NCBI GenBank assembly: GCA_030148305.1 | Contig: JASBTS010000142.1 | Location: 1-39,802, forward strand | Reading direction: 5' to 3' | DNA: 39,802 nucleotides | From: Allomuricauda sp. | GTDB lineage: Bacteria; Bacteroidota; Bacteroidia; Flavobacteriales; Flavobacteriaceae | Shown: positions 18,421 through 29,265 of the stretch, piece after piece | How positions within the stretch are numbered: position 1 is the first letter of the stretch | Layout: the number at the start of each line of letters is the position of its first letter | Position numbers and translations under genes: made by a program | Notes under the pieces: model-generated | What the model saw: the letters and a program-made list of their open reading frames with translations, nothing else | Databases searched by the model: none | Told to the model about the DNA's origin: nothing

Positions 18421-20558
18421 AAAAAACACTTTTTAGACTGGTTTTGGCGGTTCTTTTTTTGGCCGCATTGCCAGCCACAGCGCAAAACTATGCCACTCAT
18501 GCCGTAAAGGAAGGGGAGACGCTCCAGGGCATCGCACAAAAGTATCGGGTTACCCCATATTCCATCCTTCAGGCCAATAAAGAGATCAAGACTGCCGCCG
18601 ATGTTAAGGTGAACACGATTCTCGTGATTCCTATCAATGGCAATGCCACCATCGAGAAAAAGGAAGAAAAGCCGGTCCAGGAAGAAATCAAACCTATCGG
18701 ATTTACCAGACATAGGGTTCGCAAAAAAGAAACCCTTTTCGGGATTACCCAAAAATATAAGATTACCGAGGAACAACTCAAGAGATACAACAGGGAACTG
18801 TATTCTTCCTCCCTTCAAAAAGGAATGGTGCTGCAAATACCAAAATTCCCCGAAGTTGACCCCAATGAAGAAAATGACTTGGATTTTGTTACCTATGTGG
18901 TACAGCCCAAAGAAACCCGTTGGAGCATTGCCAATAAATATGGGATTACAATAGATAGCCTTCTTTTACTGAATCCAGAGTTGCTAAAAAACACTGATTA
19001 TTTGGCCGCTGGTCAAGAATTGAAATTGCCACGACCAAAAGGGGACAGTCTTAAAGGTCAGAAAGTGGATTTGTATTCATCTTACACCGTTCCTCCTAAA
19101 ATGACCTTGTACAGTTTGGGTAGGGAATATGGAATTCCATCGGACTCTATTGTGAAGTTGAACCCTGAGATCATGAAAGAAGGGGGACTTAAAGAAGGGA
19201 TGGTCATCCGATTGCCTAAAAAGCGAAGTGATGCCGGTGTCGTAAATACTGAAAACTTCATTTTTTACGAAGTAAAACCCAAACAGAACATTTTCAGGAT
19301 CACCCAAAACCTGAAAATTTCTAGGGATGAACTGTACCGCCTCAACCCAGATCTGGAAAACGGACTTAAGGCTGGCATGGTGTTGAAACTTCCCAAAGAG
19401 AAGGCGGCCGGACTGGAAGTGAAAAATGCTTTGGTACTGGATAAGGTAAATCTTGTGGACAGTATTGATGTGGCCAACAGGCCCAAATTGGTGTTCATGT
19501 TGCCTTTCCGATTGGATAGGGTCAATATCAACGATGTAGAAAAGACCGAGGGCCAGATCAAGTCGCGTAGGGATATGAACCTAAGTTTAGGTTTTTATTC
19601 CGGGGCATTGATGGCTTTGGATTCCATTAAAAAAATGGGTGTTTCGGTAGACGTGCAAACATATGATACCGAATTGAGCCAAACCAAGGTCAAAGAGATC
19701 TTGTTTAGGGACAACCTTTCTGGGGTAAGTGCCATCATAGGTCCGGTGTCCGCTGCGGCATTGGATGAAGTGGCCGTGTATGCCGCTACAAAGAATATTC
19801 CGGTTATTGCTCCGATAGCTTCCGAAAGCAAATTGAGCCACGGAAACGTTTTCTTTTCTGTGCCCAAGGATGCCGTCTTGCGCAATAAGATGCTCACCTA
19901 CATGAAAAAAATCTACAATAATGAGAATGTCATCATCATTGCAGATTCTACCCATAACGTAGCCAACGATTCCATCTTGAGCAAATTTCCGGCTGCACAA
20001 ATGGCCAAATTGATTGACAATAAGTCCCTGCATTTGGATCAATTTTTAGTCAAACTTTCAGAAACCAAGGAGAACTGGGTCTTCCTTGAAACGGATCAGA
20101 CCAATATGGTTTCCAGCGTAACTTCCATTCTCAATTCAGCCAATGCAGGGGATGTTAAAATCCGTATGTTCACCACCAGTTATAATGGCGCTTTTGAGGA
20201 CGATGCCATTTCCAAGACCCATTTGTCCAATTTAAAGTTTACCTATCCTTCCTTTTATAGGGAAGTGGGTACCGATAGTTTTACCAAAGCTTATGCAAAA
20301 CGGTTCAATGGCAACCAACCGGATCGTTATGCCATCCGCGGTTTTGATGTGACTTTTGATGTTTTGCTGAAACTGGCACACAAGAACAATCTTTTTGAAA
20401 CTTCAAAAATCATTGGGTTGACGGAGTATACAGGAAATAGTTTTGATTATTTAAACGATTGGACCTCAGGATATTTCAATAGGGCAGGCTACATTATGAA
20501 GTACGAGGATTTACAAATCAAAGAAGTAAAACAGGATGACCTCAAAAGTAACCTATAA
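18417..20558 (+). CDS. Multi-LysM protein with periplasmic-binding-protein-like (LpoA/YraM-type) C-terminal domain
   Basis: Signal peptide, LysM repeats ([84 protein letters not shown]), then [12 protein letters not shown]...[36 protein letters not shown] overlap with guaA. Confidence 0.85.
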   Translation: MKKTLFRLVLAVLFLAALPATAQNYATHAVKEGETLQGIAQKYRVTPYSILQANKEIKTAADVKVNTILVIPINGNATIEKKEEKPVQEEIKPIGFTRHRVRKKETLFGITQKYKITEEQLKRYNRELYSSSLQKGMVLQIPKFPEVDPNEENDLDFVTYVVQPKETRWSIANKYGITIDSLLLLNPELLKNTDYLAAGQELKLPRPKGDSLKGQKVDLYSSYTVPPKMTLYSLGREYGIPSDSIVKLNPEIMKEGGLKEGMVIRLPKKRSDAGVVNTENFIFYEVKPKQNIFRITQNLKISRDELYRLNPDLENGLKAGMVLKLPKEKAAGLEVKNALVLDKVNLVDSIDVANRPKLVFMLPFRLDRVNINDVEKTEGQIKSRRDMNLSLGFYSGALMALDSIKKMGVSVDVQTYDTELSQTKVKEILFRDNLSGVSAIIGPVSAAALDEVAVYAATKNIPVIAPIASESKLSHGNVFFSVPKDAVLRNKMLTYMKKIYNNENVIIIADSTHNVANDSILSKFPAAQMAKLIDNKSLHLDQFLVKLSETKENWVFLETDQTNMVSSVTSILNSANAGDVKIRMFTTSYNGAFEDDAISKTHLSNLKFTYPSFYREVGTDSFTKAYAKRFNGNQPDRYAIRGFDVTFDVLLKLAHKNNLFETSKIIGLTEYTGNSFDYLNDWTSGYFNRAGYIMKYEDLQIKEVKQDDLKSNL

Positions 20559-20940
20559 CGGAAATCTTCGGACAACAAATTTACATGTCCGATCTGGTAG
20601 CGAGTTTATTACCGATGCCCCATTGGACAATAATGGTAAAGGAGAAGCCTTTTCCCCAACCGATACGGTGGCTACGGGTTTGGCCAATTGTATGATGACC
20701 ATGATGGGGATCAAGGCACGTGACCTTGGTATTGATCTAACGGGTTCCACTGCTGAAGTGACCAAACATATGGCGGCCGATCCCAGACGTATTTCAAAGA
20801 TTGAAGTGAAGTTGGAGATGCCCGCCGATGTTTCTGAAAAGAACCGGAAGATTTTGGCGCATACGGCCAGGACCTGTCCGGTACACTACAGCCTTCATCC
20901 TGATATTGAAAGAATAATCGAATTCCATTGGGTAAAATAA
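20536..20940 (+). CDS. OsmC family protein
   Basis: FSPTDTVATGLANCMMTMMGIKARDLGIDL and ARTCPVHYSLHPDIE; overlaps the upstream CDS by 23 bp. Confidence 0.92.
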   Translation: MTSKVTYNGNLRTTNLHVRSGSEFITDAPLDNNGKGEAFSPTDTVATGLANCMMTMMGIKARDLGIDLTGSTAEVTKHMAADPRRISKIEVKLEMPADVSEKNRKILAHTARTCPVHYSLHPDIERIIEFHWVK

Positions 20941-21467
20941 TTTCCATAGGATGTTTGTTGTTCCTCAGCTTTTTGGGATTTGCACAAGAAATTGAGGAAG
21001 GCATTCCATGGGAAGAACATAAACGATTGAGTTGGTCAGACTTCAAAGGTAAAATTCCACCTGCGGCCGTCCCTGCTGCCACAACGGCCAGCGGTATCAG
21101 TTATACTTATTCTGCCAATTTATTGCACCATGAGGTGAAACTGAATTTTGAGGTGAATGCCTATTTCTATCCCAATGAATCGTGGTACAAGCCGGAACAA
21201 TGTACGGACAATACGTTGCGCCATGAACAGCTCCATTTTGACATTGCCGAACTTTTTGCCCGTAAAATGCGCAATAGGTTGCACCGTACCTCTTTTTCAG
21301 ATGATGTAAAAGAAGAAGTGCGAAAAATCTATAAGGATATTCTAAATGCTTTAAAGGATTACCAAGATCAATATGATTGGGAAACCAATTTTTCCAGAAA
21401 CTTGGAAAAGCAGATGGAATGGAACCAAAAAATTGAGGAAGCATTACGACAGGAATGGGAAGAATAG
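20928..21467 (+). CDS. DUF922-like exported putative metalloprotease
   Basis: LSWSDFKGKIPPAA, TLRHEQLHFDIAELFARKMR (HExxH-like HEQLH); start codon TTG overlapping osmC. Confidence 0.75.
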   Translation: MGKIISIGCLLFLSFLGFAQEIEEGIPWEEHKRLSWSDFKGKIPPAAVPAATTASGISYTYSANLLHHEVKLNFEVNAYFYPNESWYKPEQCTDNTLRHEQLHFDIAELFARKMRNRLHRTSFSDDVKEEVRKIYKDILNALKDYQDQYDWETNFSRNLEKQMEWNQKIEEALRQEWEE

Positions 21468-21511
21468 CATTTAGGAGTTTCCTGTAATTTAAACTACTTA
21501 AAACAAATGGT

Positions 21512-22570
21512 ATGAAGAAAATATATTTTGTTTGGTTACTCTGTGTGGCTTCCATCCTACATGCACAAAATGATAGCCTGCCTTTGCGGGGTCTGTCCAT
21601 CGCCGCTCCCCAAAAAGAAAACGTGGCCCGTTTTGTAAAATTTATCAATGAGGAATTGGGTCCCAGAAAAGTAAACACTTTGGTGTTGCGGGTAGAGTAT
21701 AACTTTCAATATACATCACATCCAGAGCTTGTTTCGGATAATCCACTTTCCCAAAAAGATGTGGATGCCATTGTGAATGGCTGTCAGAACAATAATATTA
21801 AGATCATTCCCCAAATCAATCTGTTGGGGCACCAATCCTGGGCCAGTAGCCTTGGCAAATTGTTGACGGTGTACCCAGAATTTGATGAAACCCCTAACGT
21901 TGCCATTCCTGAGAAATATGAGTGGCCCAATGATGATGGACTGTATTGCAAAAGTTATTGCCCATTACATCCTGAAGTGCACAAAGTGGTTTTTGATTTG
22001 GTGGATGAGATCATCGCTGCGTTTAAGGCAGATGCCTTCCATGCTGGGATGGATGAGGTTTTTTACATTGGAATGGCAGAATGCCCAAGGTGCAACGGAA
22101 AGGACAAGGCAGAGCTGTTTGCAGGTGAGGTGACCAAGATCAGAAACCACTTGGCGCAAACAGGAAAACGCCTTTGGATTTGGGGTGATCGATTGATTGA
22201 TGGCCAGACCACCGGTTTGGGTATGTGGGAGGCCAGTATGAACACTACCTATAGGGCCATTGACCTTATCCCCAAGGATGTGATGATCTGTGATTGGCAT
22301 TATGAACGTCCTGATCCCACGGCGGCCTATTTTGCCATGAACGGCTTTGATGTGGCCACCTGTTCTTGGCGTAAACCCGAAGTGGCCCTTGAACAGCAGC
22401 AAATGCTAGTGGAATTTAGAAAAAATGCCACCAAGGAAATGAAACCCCGATATAAGGGAATGCTGCATACCTCTTGGACCAGCGCTTCCCATTTTTTGGA
22501 TATGTTCTATGAGGAAAACCCGAAAGAGGACAACGATGCCACTACTTTTAAAGCACTTTTCATCAAATAA
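21512..22570 (+). CDS. GH20-like glycoside hydrolase (family 20 catalytic domain), exported
   Basis: Signal peptide; NLLGHQSW and DAFHAGMDEVF (HxGxDE-like catalytic motif). Confidence 0.8.
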   Translation: MKKIYFVWLLCVASILHAQNDSLPLRGLSIAAPQKENVARFVKFINEELGPRKVNTLVLRVEYNFQYTSHPELVSDNPLSQKDVDAIVNGCQNNNIKIIPQINLLGHQSWASSLGKLLTVYPEFDETPNVAIPEKYEWPNDDGLYCKSYCPLHPEVHKVVFDLVDEIIAAFKADAFHAGMDEVFYIGMAECPRCNGKDKAELFAGEVTKIRNHLAQTGKRLWIWGDRLIDGQTTGLGMWEASMNTTYRAIDLIPKDVMICDWHYERPDPTAAYFAMNGFDVATCSWRKPEVALEQQQMLVEFRKNATKEMKPRYKGMLHTSWTSASHFLDMFYEENPKEDNDATTFKALFIK

Positions 22571-22580
22571 GTCAGCTTTT

Positions 22581-23540
22581 TTACATAGTCCTCAAATAGT
22601 CAATACTTTTCTTTAGGGCCAATCTAGGATTGTCAACCAGGTCTTGTTCCACAAAAAAGTGTTTTACGCCCGACTGTTGTGCCTGATGAACAATGGCGGG
22701 TATATCCAAGGCACCACTGCCCACGCTGGTCATTAGAGGCCAGAGATCGATCCATTGATCGGCGGAGCCACCATCTCCTTTAAAATGGGTGATCTCTTTC
22801 ATATCCTTTAAATGAAGTGCCACATAACGGTTGGGATAGTTTTTTAGATATTCCACAGGATCTGCACCGCCGGCAGTGGTCCAATAAATATCCATTTCAA
22901 AAAAAACGAGGTCAGGATCCGTGTTATCCAAAATGATCTGAAGTGGGATTTGGCCATCCATTTCGTGAATACCGTATCCGTGGTTGTGGTATAAAAATTT
23001 GAATCCTTCCTTTTTGGCGTTCTCCCCAATTTTATTGAAACGTTCCGCAATCCGTTTGTAATCGTCCAAGGTTTGTCTCAATTCATCGGGAATGGCAGAC
23101 ATGCCCAAATAATCCATTCCCAAGGTACGGATCGCTTCGCCAATGGCAGGCATGTTGCTCTCCAGGGATACAATGTCGATGTGTCCCGAGGTAGCTTTCA
23201 ATCCATATTCATCCAACAAGGTCTTGAATTCCGCCGCGGTTTTTTCAAAGAACCCACTTCCGCTAAAACCTAAAGTTGGGGATATTTGTTTCCAACGCTC
23301 TTGGGCGGCAGTGGAACTAAAAGGGTATGGCCCATAAATTTCCACTTCCTTATAACCCATTTGATGCAACATGGCCAGACTGCCAGCAAGATCTTGTTCG
23401 AGCATTTTAGGTAGTGAAAACAGCTGTATGCCAATACTGTCCAAGCTTTTATAACTAGGGGTGGCACAGGCACCAAGCCCCATGAGCATAGTAGCACTGG
23501 AAGCCATTGCCGTATTTTGGATGAATTGTCTTCTTTTCAT
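22581..23540 (-). CDS. Sugar phosphate isomerase/epimerase-like TIM-barrel protein, Tat-type signal
   Basis: MKRRQFIQNTAMASSATML; YKEVEIYGPY, FKFLYHNHGYGI, FEMDIYWTTAGGADPVEYL, HFFVEQD. Confidence 0.9.
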   Translation of the reverse strand: MKRRQFIQNTAMASSATMLMGLGACATPSYKSLDSIGIQLFSLPKMLEQDLAGSLAMLHQMGYKEVEIYGPYPFSSTAAQERWKQISPTLGFSGSGFFEKTAAEFKTLLDEYGLKATSGHIDIVSLESNMPAIGEAIRTLGMDYLGMSAIPDELRQTLDDYKRIAERFNKIGENAKKEGFKFLYHNHGYGIHEMDGQIPLQIILDNTDPDLVFFEMDIYWTTAGGADPVEYLKNYPNRYVALHLKDMKEITHFKGDGGSADQWIDLWPLMTSVGSGALDIPAIVHQAQQSGVKHFFVEQDLVDNPRLALKKSIDYLRTM

Positions 23541-23587
23541 TGTGGTTGGTTTGGTTAGTTAGATCAAGTTTAAGTTATGAATGACTA

Positions 23588-24451
23588 TTACACATCACAC
23601 CTCATAAAGCCATCCTTTAAGGCAGCAATGGGGTCTTCCCAAGTGGTAATGTATTCCTGTGCCACATACCCTTTAAATCCGGTAGCCATAATGGCCTTGA
23701 TAATGGCTGGATAATACAATTCTTGGGTTTCATCGATTTCATGGCGACCGGGAACGCCTGCGGTATGATAGTGCCCAAAATATGGGTGATAGTTTTGGAT
23801 GCTTCGGATGATGTCTCCTTCTTGGATCTGCATATGGTAGATATCGAACAACAATTTGAAATTGTCGCTACCCAAATTTTTGCAAAGCTCCACGCCCCAC
23901 AGACTTTTATCGCACATATAATCAGGATGGTTCACTTGGTTGAAAAGTTCCATTTGGATGACAACCCCATGTTTTTCTGCTAAGGGAATGATTTTTGAAA
24001 GTCCGTCCACACAATTTTGAAGACCAACATAATCGTTCATGCCATTTCGGTTCCCGCTAAAACAGATCAGGTTAGTATATCCTGCCTCTGCCACCTTGGG
24101 AATCATTTCCGTATAATTTTTGATAAGCTGCTCGTGGTATTTGGGATTGTTCCATCCTTCGGTAAGGCTGATCTCGGCCCCATTGCACATAGAGCAATGG
24201 ATATCATATTTCTTCAACAAGGGCCAATCTTTGGGTCCGATCAGATCAATGGCCTTTATGCCCAGTTCATTCAGAGTCTTTAAAAAATCTTCCAGGGGGA
24301 TACTGTCAAAACACCACTGGCAAACACTATGGTTCACATTGTTCTTCAATTTGAATTCCTTGGTATGTCCTTGGCCGGACGCCATGGCTGAAGTAGAGGC
24401 CAACCCTGCGGAACCAACGGCCGCAGTAGCTATAAAGTTTCTTCGTCTCAT
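23588..24451 (-). CDS. Hydroxypyruvate isomerase-like TIM-barrel protein, Tat-type signal
   Basis: MRRRNFIATAAVGSAGLAS; QMELFNQVNHPDYMCD, FKLLFDIYHMQIQEGDIIRSI, HYHTAGVPGRHEID. Confidence 0.9.
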   Translation of the reverse strand: MRRRNFIATAAVGSAGLASTSAMASGQGHTKEFKLKNNVNHSVCQWCFDSIPLEDFLKTLNELGIKAIDLIGPKDWPLLKKYDIHCSMCNGAEISLTEGWNNPKYHEQLIKNYTEMIPKVAEAGYTNLICFSGNRNGMNDYVGLQNCVDGLSKIIPLAEKHGVVIQMELFNQVNHPDYMCDKSLWGVELCKNLGSDNFKLLFDIYHMQIQEGDIIRSIQNYHPYFGHYHTAGVPGRHEIDETQELYYPAIIKAIMATGFKGYVAQEYITTWEDPIAALKDGFMRCDV

Positions 24452-24494
24452 TTTGTGCATTTCTTATTCGAAAGATAGTACTTTAGGCCTACAA

Positions 24495-26421
<1,927 letters not shown>

Positions 26422-26437
26422 ACTGCGGTTTTGGACA

Positions 26438-26445
26438 TATATTTG
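26438..26445 (+). promoter_or_regulatory. Candidate -7 box TATATTTG for yidC
   Basis: Perfect TAnnTTTG with TTTG at 26412-26415 (22-nt spacing). Confidence 0.5.
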
Positions 26446-26486
26446 CCACCGGATTTACCGATAAAGATTTCTACTAAATAATTTCC

Positions 26487-28355
26487 ATGGAAGAAAAGAA
26501 GCTGGATATCAATTCCATTATTGGATTTGTATTGATTTTTGGGATACTCATTTTCATGTTTTACCAAAATCAGCCCACCCCAGAAGAGTTGGCGGCCGAA
26601 AAAGCGAAGCAGGAGCAAGTTGAGGCCGAAACAAAGAAAGTTGAAGAAGAGGCCCAAAAGCCAGCCGTAAAGGAAGCACAAACCATCAATCCTAAGGATT
26701 CTACAGCCGTAGCCGCTTATAAAAGTGGAGTAGGGGCATTTGGTTTTAGCGCTGTTTCCGATGGAACCACCAAGTTGGAAAACGAGGTGTTGTATTTGGA
26801 GGTTTCCAACAAAGGAGGACAGATCGTGGAGGCCACCATGAAAAATTATGTCACCTATGATTCTGTTCCCGTTTATTTGGTGAAGGATGGCAATGCCAAT
26901 TTCGCTCTGAATTTTACCACTTCGGACAATCGGGTGTTGAATACATCTGACCTGTATTTTGAACCATCGCTTTCCAAAAGCGGGGATAATCAAGTTCTTT
27001 CCATGAAGGCAAAAGTAGCGGATAACCAGTTTTTGGAGTATCGTTATGAAATGAAACCGAACGAATACCTAGTTGATTTTACGGTACGCTCCCAAGGATT
27101 GAACGGTGTGCTGAACAGCAGCAAACCAGTTACCTTGGAATGGGAATTGAAAGGTATCCGACACAGCAAAAGTGTCAAATATGAAAACCGTTATACCCGT
27201 TTGACATACAATCATGATGACGGTAACATCAGCAAGCTTTCCGAAAACAGCGAATTGGATGAGGAAACTGAGGAAGATGTAAAATGGATGTCCTATCGTC
27301 AACACTTCTTTAGTTCCATTTTGGCGACCGACGATCATTTTGAAACGGCCCAATTGAGTTCCAAAAACTTGGTTGAGGAAGAAAGCAAGGAACTTCATTT
27401 TACAAAGGAGTACAGTACAAAAGCTCCCTTGAAATTACAAGGTGGGGAATTGTCCCAGAACATGCACTGGTATTACGGCCCCACCGACGTAAAGATATTG
27501 GATGACTATAAGGATTTGGGTCTTGTGGAGTCCATTCCTTTCGGATGGGGTATCTTCGGTTGGATCAACCGTCATGTCTTCACTCCATTTTACGGATTCT
27601 TGAGTTCGTTCCTGCCTTTCGGGATTGCCATTATTGTAATGACCATTTTGGTGCGTTTGGCCTTGTCCCCGGTAACCTATAAGTCGTACCTCTCCCAAGC
27701 CAAGATGAAGGTGTTGAAACCGGAGATTACGGAGATCAACGAGAAGTACAAGGACAATGCAATGAAAAAGCAACAAGAGACCATGAAGCTCTACAATAAG
27801 GCAGGCGTTAGCCCTATGAGCGGATGTGTTCCGGCCTTATTGCAGTTGCCTATTTTTTATGCACTTTTCATGTTCTTCCCGACCTCTTTTGCCCTAAGGC
27901 AAAAATCATTCTTGTGGGCAGATGACCTTTCGTCCTACGATGTGGTACTAGATTTGCCTTTCACCATTCCTTTTTATGGTGACCACGTAAGTCTCTTCCC
28001 CATTTTGGCGTCGATAGCCATCTTCTTCTATATGCAGATGACAACAGGTGAGAGCATGCAGATGCAGCAGCAGCCCGGTATGCCAAACATGAAGTTTATC
28101 ATGTACCTGTCGCCCATTATGATGTTGTTCTTTTTCAACAACTATGCGAGTGGTCTGAGTTTGTATTATTTCATTTCCAACTTGATTACCATTTTGATCA
28201 TGTTGGTGATCAAAAACTACATCTTGGATCAAGACAAGATCCATGCACAGATACAGGAGAACAAGAGTAAGCCTAAAAAAGAGAACAAGTTCCAGCGAAA
28301 AATGCGCGAAATGATGGAACAGGCTGAACAACAAAAAAATACAGGGCGAAGGTAA
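26487..28355 (+). CDS. yidC: Membrane protein insertase YidC
   Basis: N-terminal TM, periplasmic beta domain, LSPVTYKSYLSQAKMKVLKPEITEINEKYKDN, SPMSGCVPALLQLPIFYALFMFFP. Confidence 0.97.
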   Translation: MEEKKLDINSIIGFVLIFGILIFMFYQNQPTPEELAAEKAKQEQVEAETKKVEEEAQKPAVKEAQTINPKDSTAVAAYKSGVGAFGFSAVSDGTTKLENEVLYLEVSNKGGQIVEATMKNYVTYDSVPVYLVKDGNANFALNFTTSDNRVLNTSDLYFEPSLSKSGDNQVLSMKAKVADNQFLEYRYEMKPNEYLVDFTVRSQGLNGVLNSSKPVTLEWELKGIRHSKSVKYENRYTRLTYNHDDGNISKLSENSELDEETEEDVKWMSYRQHFFSSILATDDHFETAQLSSKNLVEEESKELHFTKEYSTKAPLKLQGGELSQNMHWYYGPTDVKILDDYKDLGLVESIPFGWGIFGWINRHVFTPFYGFLSSFLPFGIAIIVMTILVRLALSPVTYKSYLSQAKMKVLKPEITEINEKYKDNAMKKQQETMKLYNKAGVSPMSGCVPALLQLPIFYALFMFFPTSFALRQKSFLWADDLSSYDVVLDLPFTIPFYGDHVSLFPILASIAIFFYMQMTTGESMQMQQQPGMPNMKFIMYLSPIMMLFFFNNYASGLSLYYFISNLITILIMLVIKNYILDQDKIHAQIQENKSKPKKENKFQRKMREMMEQAEQQKNTGRR

Positions 28356-28435
28356 TTTCATCGTAATTTGGATTAACGGATTAAACCTTTTTGGTACATA
28401 GGTGTCAAAGGGGCAATAACCATTAATTCAATAGC

Positions 28436-28981
28436 ATGAAAAATCTAAAACTGATATTGTTTTTGTTTGCCCTCTTTTTTGTGGGCACTACCGAGTATGC
28501 CGAAGCACAAGTAACAAGACGGCAAGAAAGAAGAGTGGTTCGTAGAAAGGTACGCCGCCACAACCGAAGAGTGGTCCGTAGGACTTTAAGACAATTACCG
28601 GCCAATACCAGACCGATCGTTTACCGAAAAATTTCCTATTACCCAGTTGGGGGCATGTACTACATCCATCGCAATGGAATCTATGTAAGGACTTTTCCTC
28701 CAAGAGGATTTCGATTGGCCGTTGTACCCACCACTGCAGTGATCATTTCAGTCCGTGGTACCAGATACCATTATGCCGATGGTGTTTTTTACGAATCACT
28801 TGATGGCGAATATGCCGTTGCTGCTCCACCGATCGGAGCCGTGGTAAAGGAACTTCCAGAAGATGCCGAAGAGATCGATTTTGACGGGGTCACCATGCAC
28901 GAACTCAATCAGGCCGTTTACAAGGAAGTGGAAAACGGGTACGAGGTCATTGAAGTGCTGGAAGATGATATAGAGCCATGA
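28436..28981 (+). CDS. DUF6515-like exported protein (basic N-terminus, acidic C-terminus)
   Basis: Signal peptide, RRQERRVVRRKVRRHNRRVVRRTLRQLP, GTRYHYADGVFYE; acidic tail. Confidence 0.7.
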   Translation: MKNLKLILFLFALFFVGTTEYAEAQVTRRQERRVVRRKVRRHNRRVVRRTLRQLPANTRPIVYRKISYYPVGGMYYIHRNGIYVRTFPPRGFRLAVVPTTAVIISVRGTRYHYADGVFYESLDGEYAVAAPPIGAVVKELPEDAEEIDFDGVTMHELNQAVYKEVENGYEVIEVLEDDIEP

Positions 28982-29010
28982 TGTCATTGGACAATCTGAT
29001 CTGAATATAA

Positions 29011-29045
29011 AAAAACTCCCTCAAAGATCTTTGGGGGAGTTTTTG
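29011..29045. terminator. Intrinsic terminator after the DUF6515-like gene
   Basis: AAAAACTCCCTCAAAGATCTTTGGGGGAGTTTTTG. Confidence 0.85.
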
Positions 29046-29192
29046 TTTGTGGTCTAGTTTGGAAAGATTTGGGACTCCAAAGATGCGGCAACATCACGGC
29101 GAAAAAAATAAATAGTTGTCAAACTATCGGTTTTTGTAGTGAAAATATCTCCCTTTTGATGTGTCATCGATGAACGGCATTTTTATGACGTT

Positions 29193-29231
29193 AAAAGCCC
29201 TCAACTTGATAAATGATGAGGGCTTTTTTAT
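29193..29231. terminator. Intrinsic terminator (bidirectional) near the end of the FAS1 gene
   Basis: AAAAGCCCTCA-ACTTGATAAA-TGATGAGGGCTTTTTTA. Confidence 0.85.
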
Positions 29232-29265
29232 TCATGAACGATACCGATTAGGGTAAACCAATGTT

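Noticed and set aside
24120-24494. Long N-terminal extension of the DUF3820 ORF
   Set aside because: Lies antisense over the hydroxypyruvate isomerase-like gene; family length fits the start at 24495
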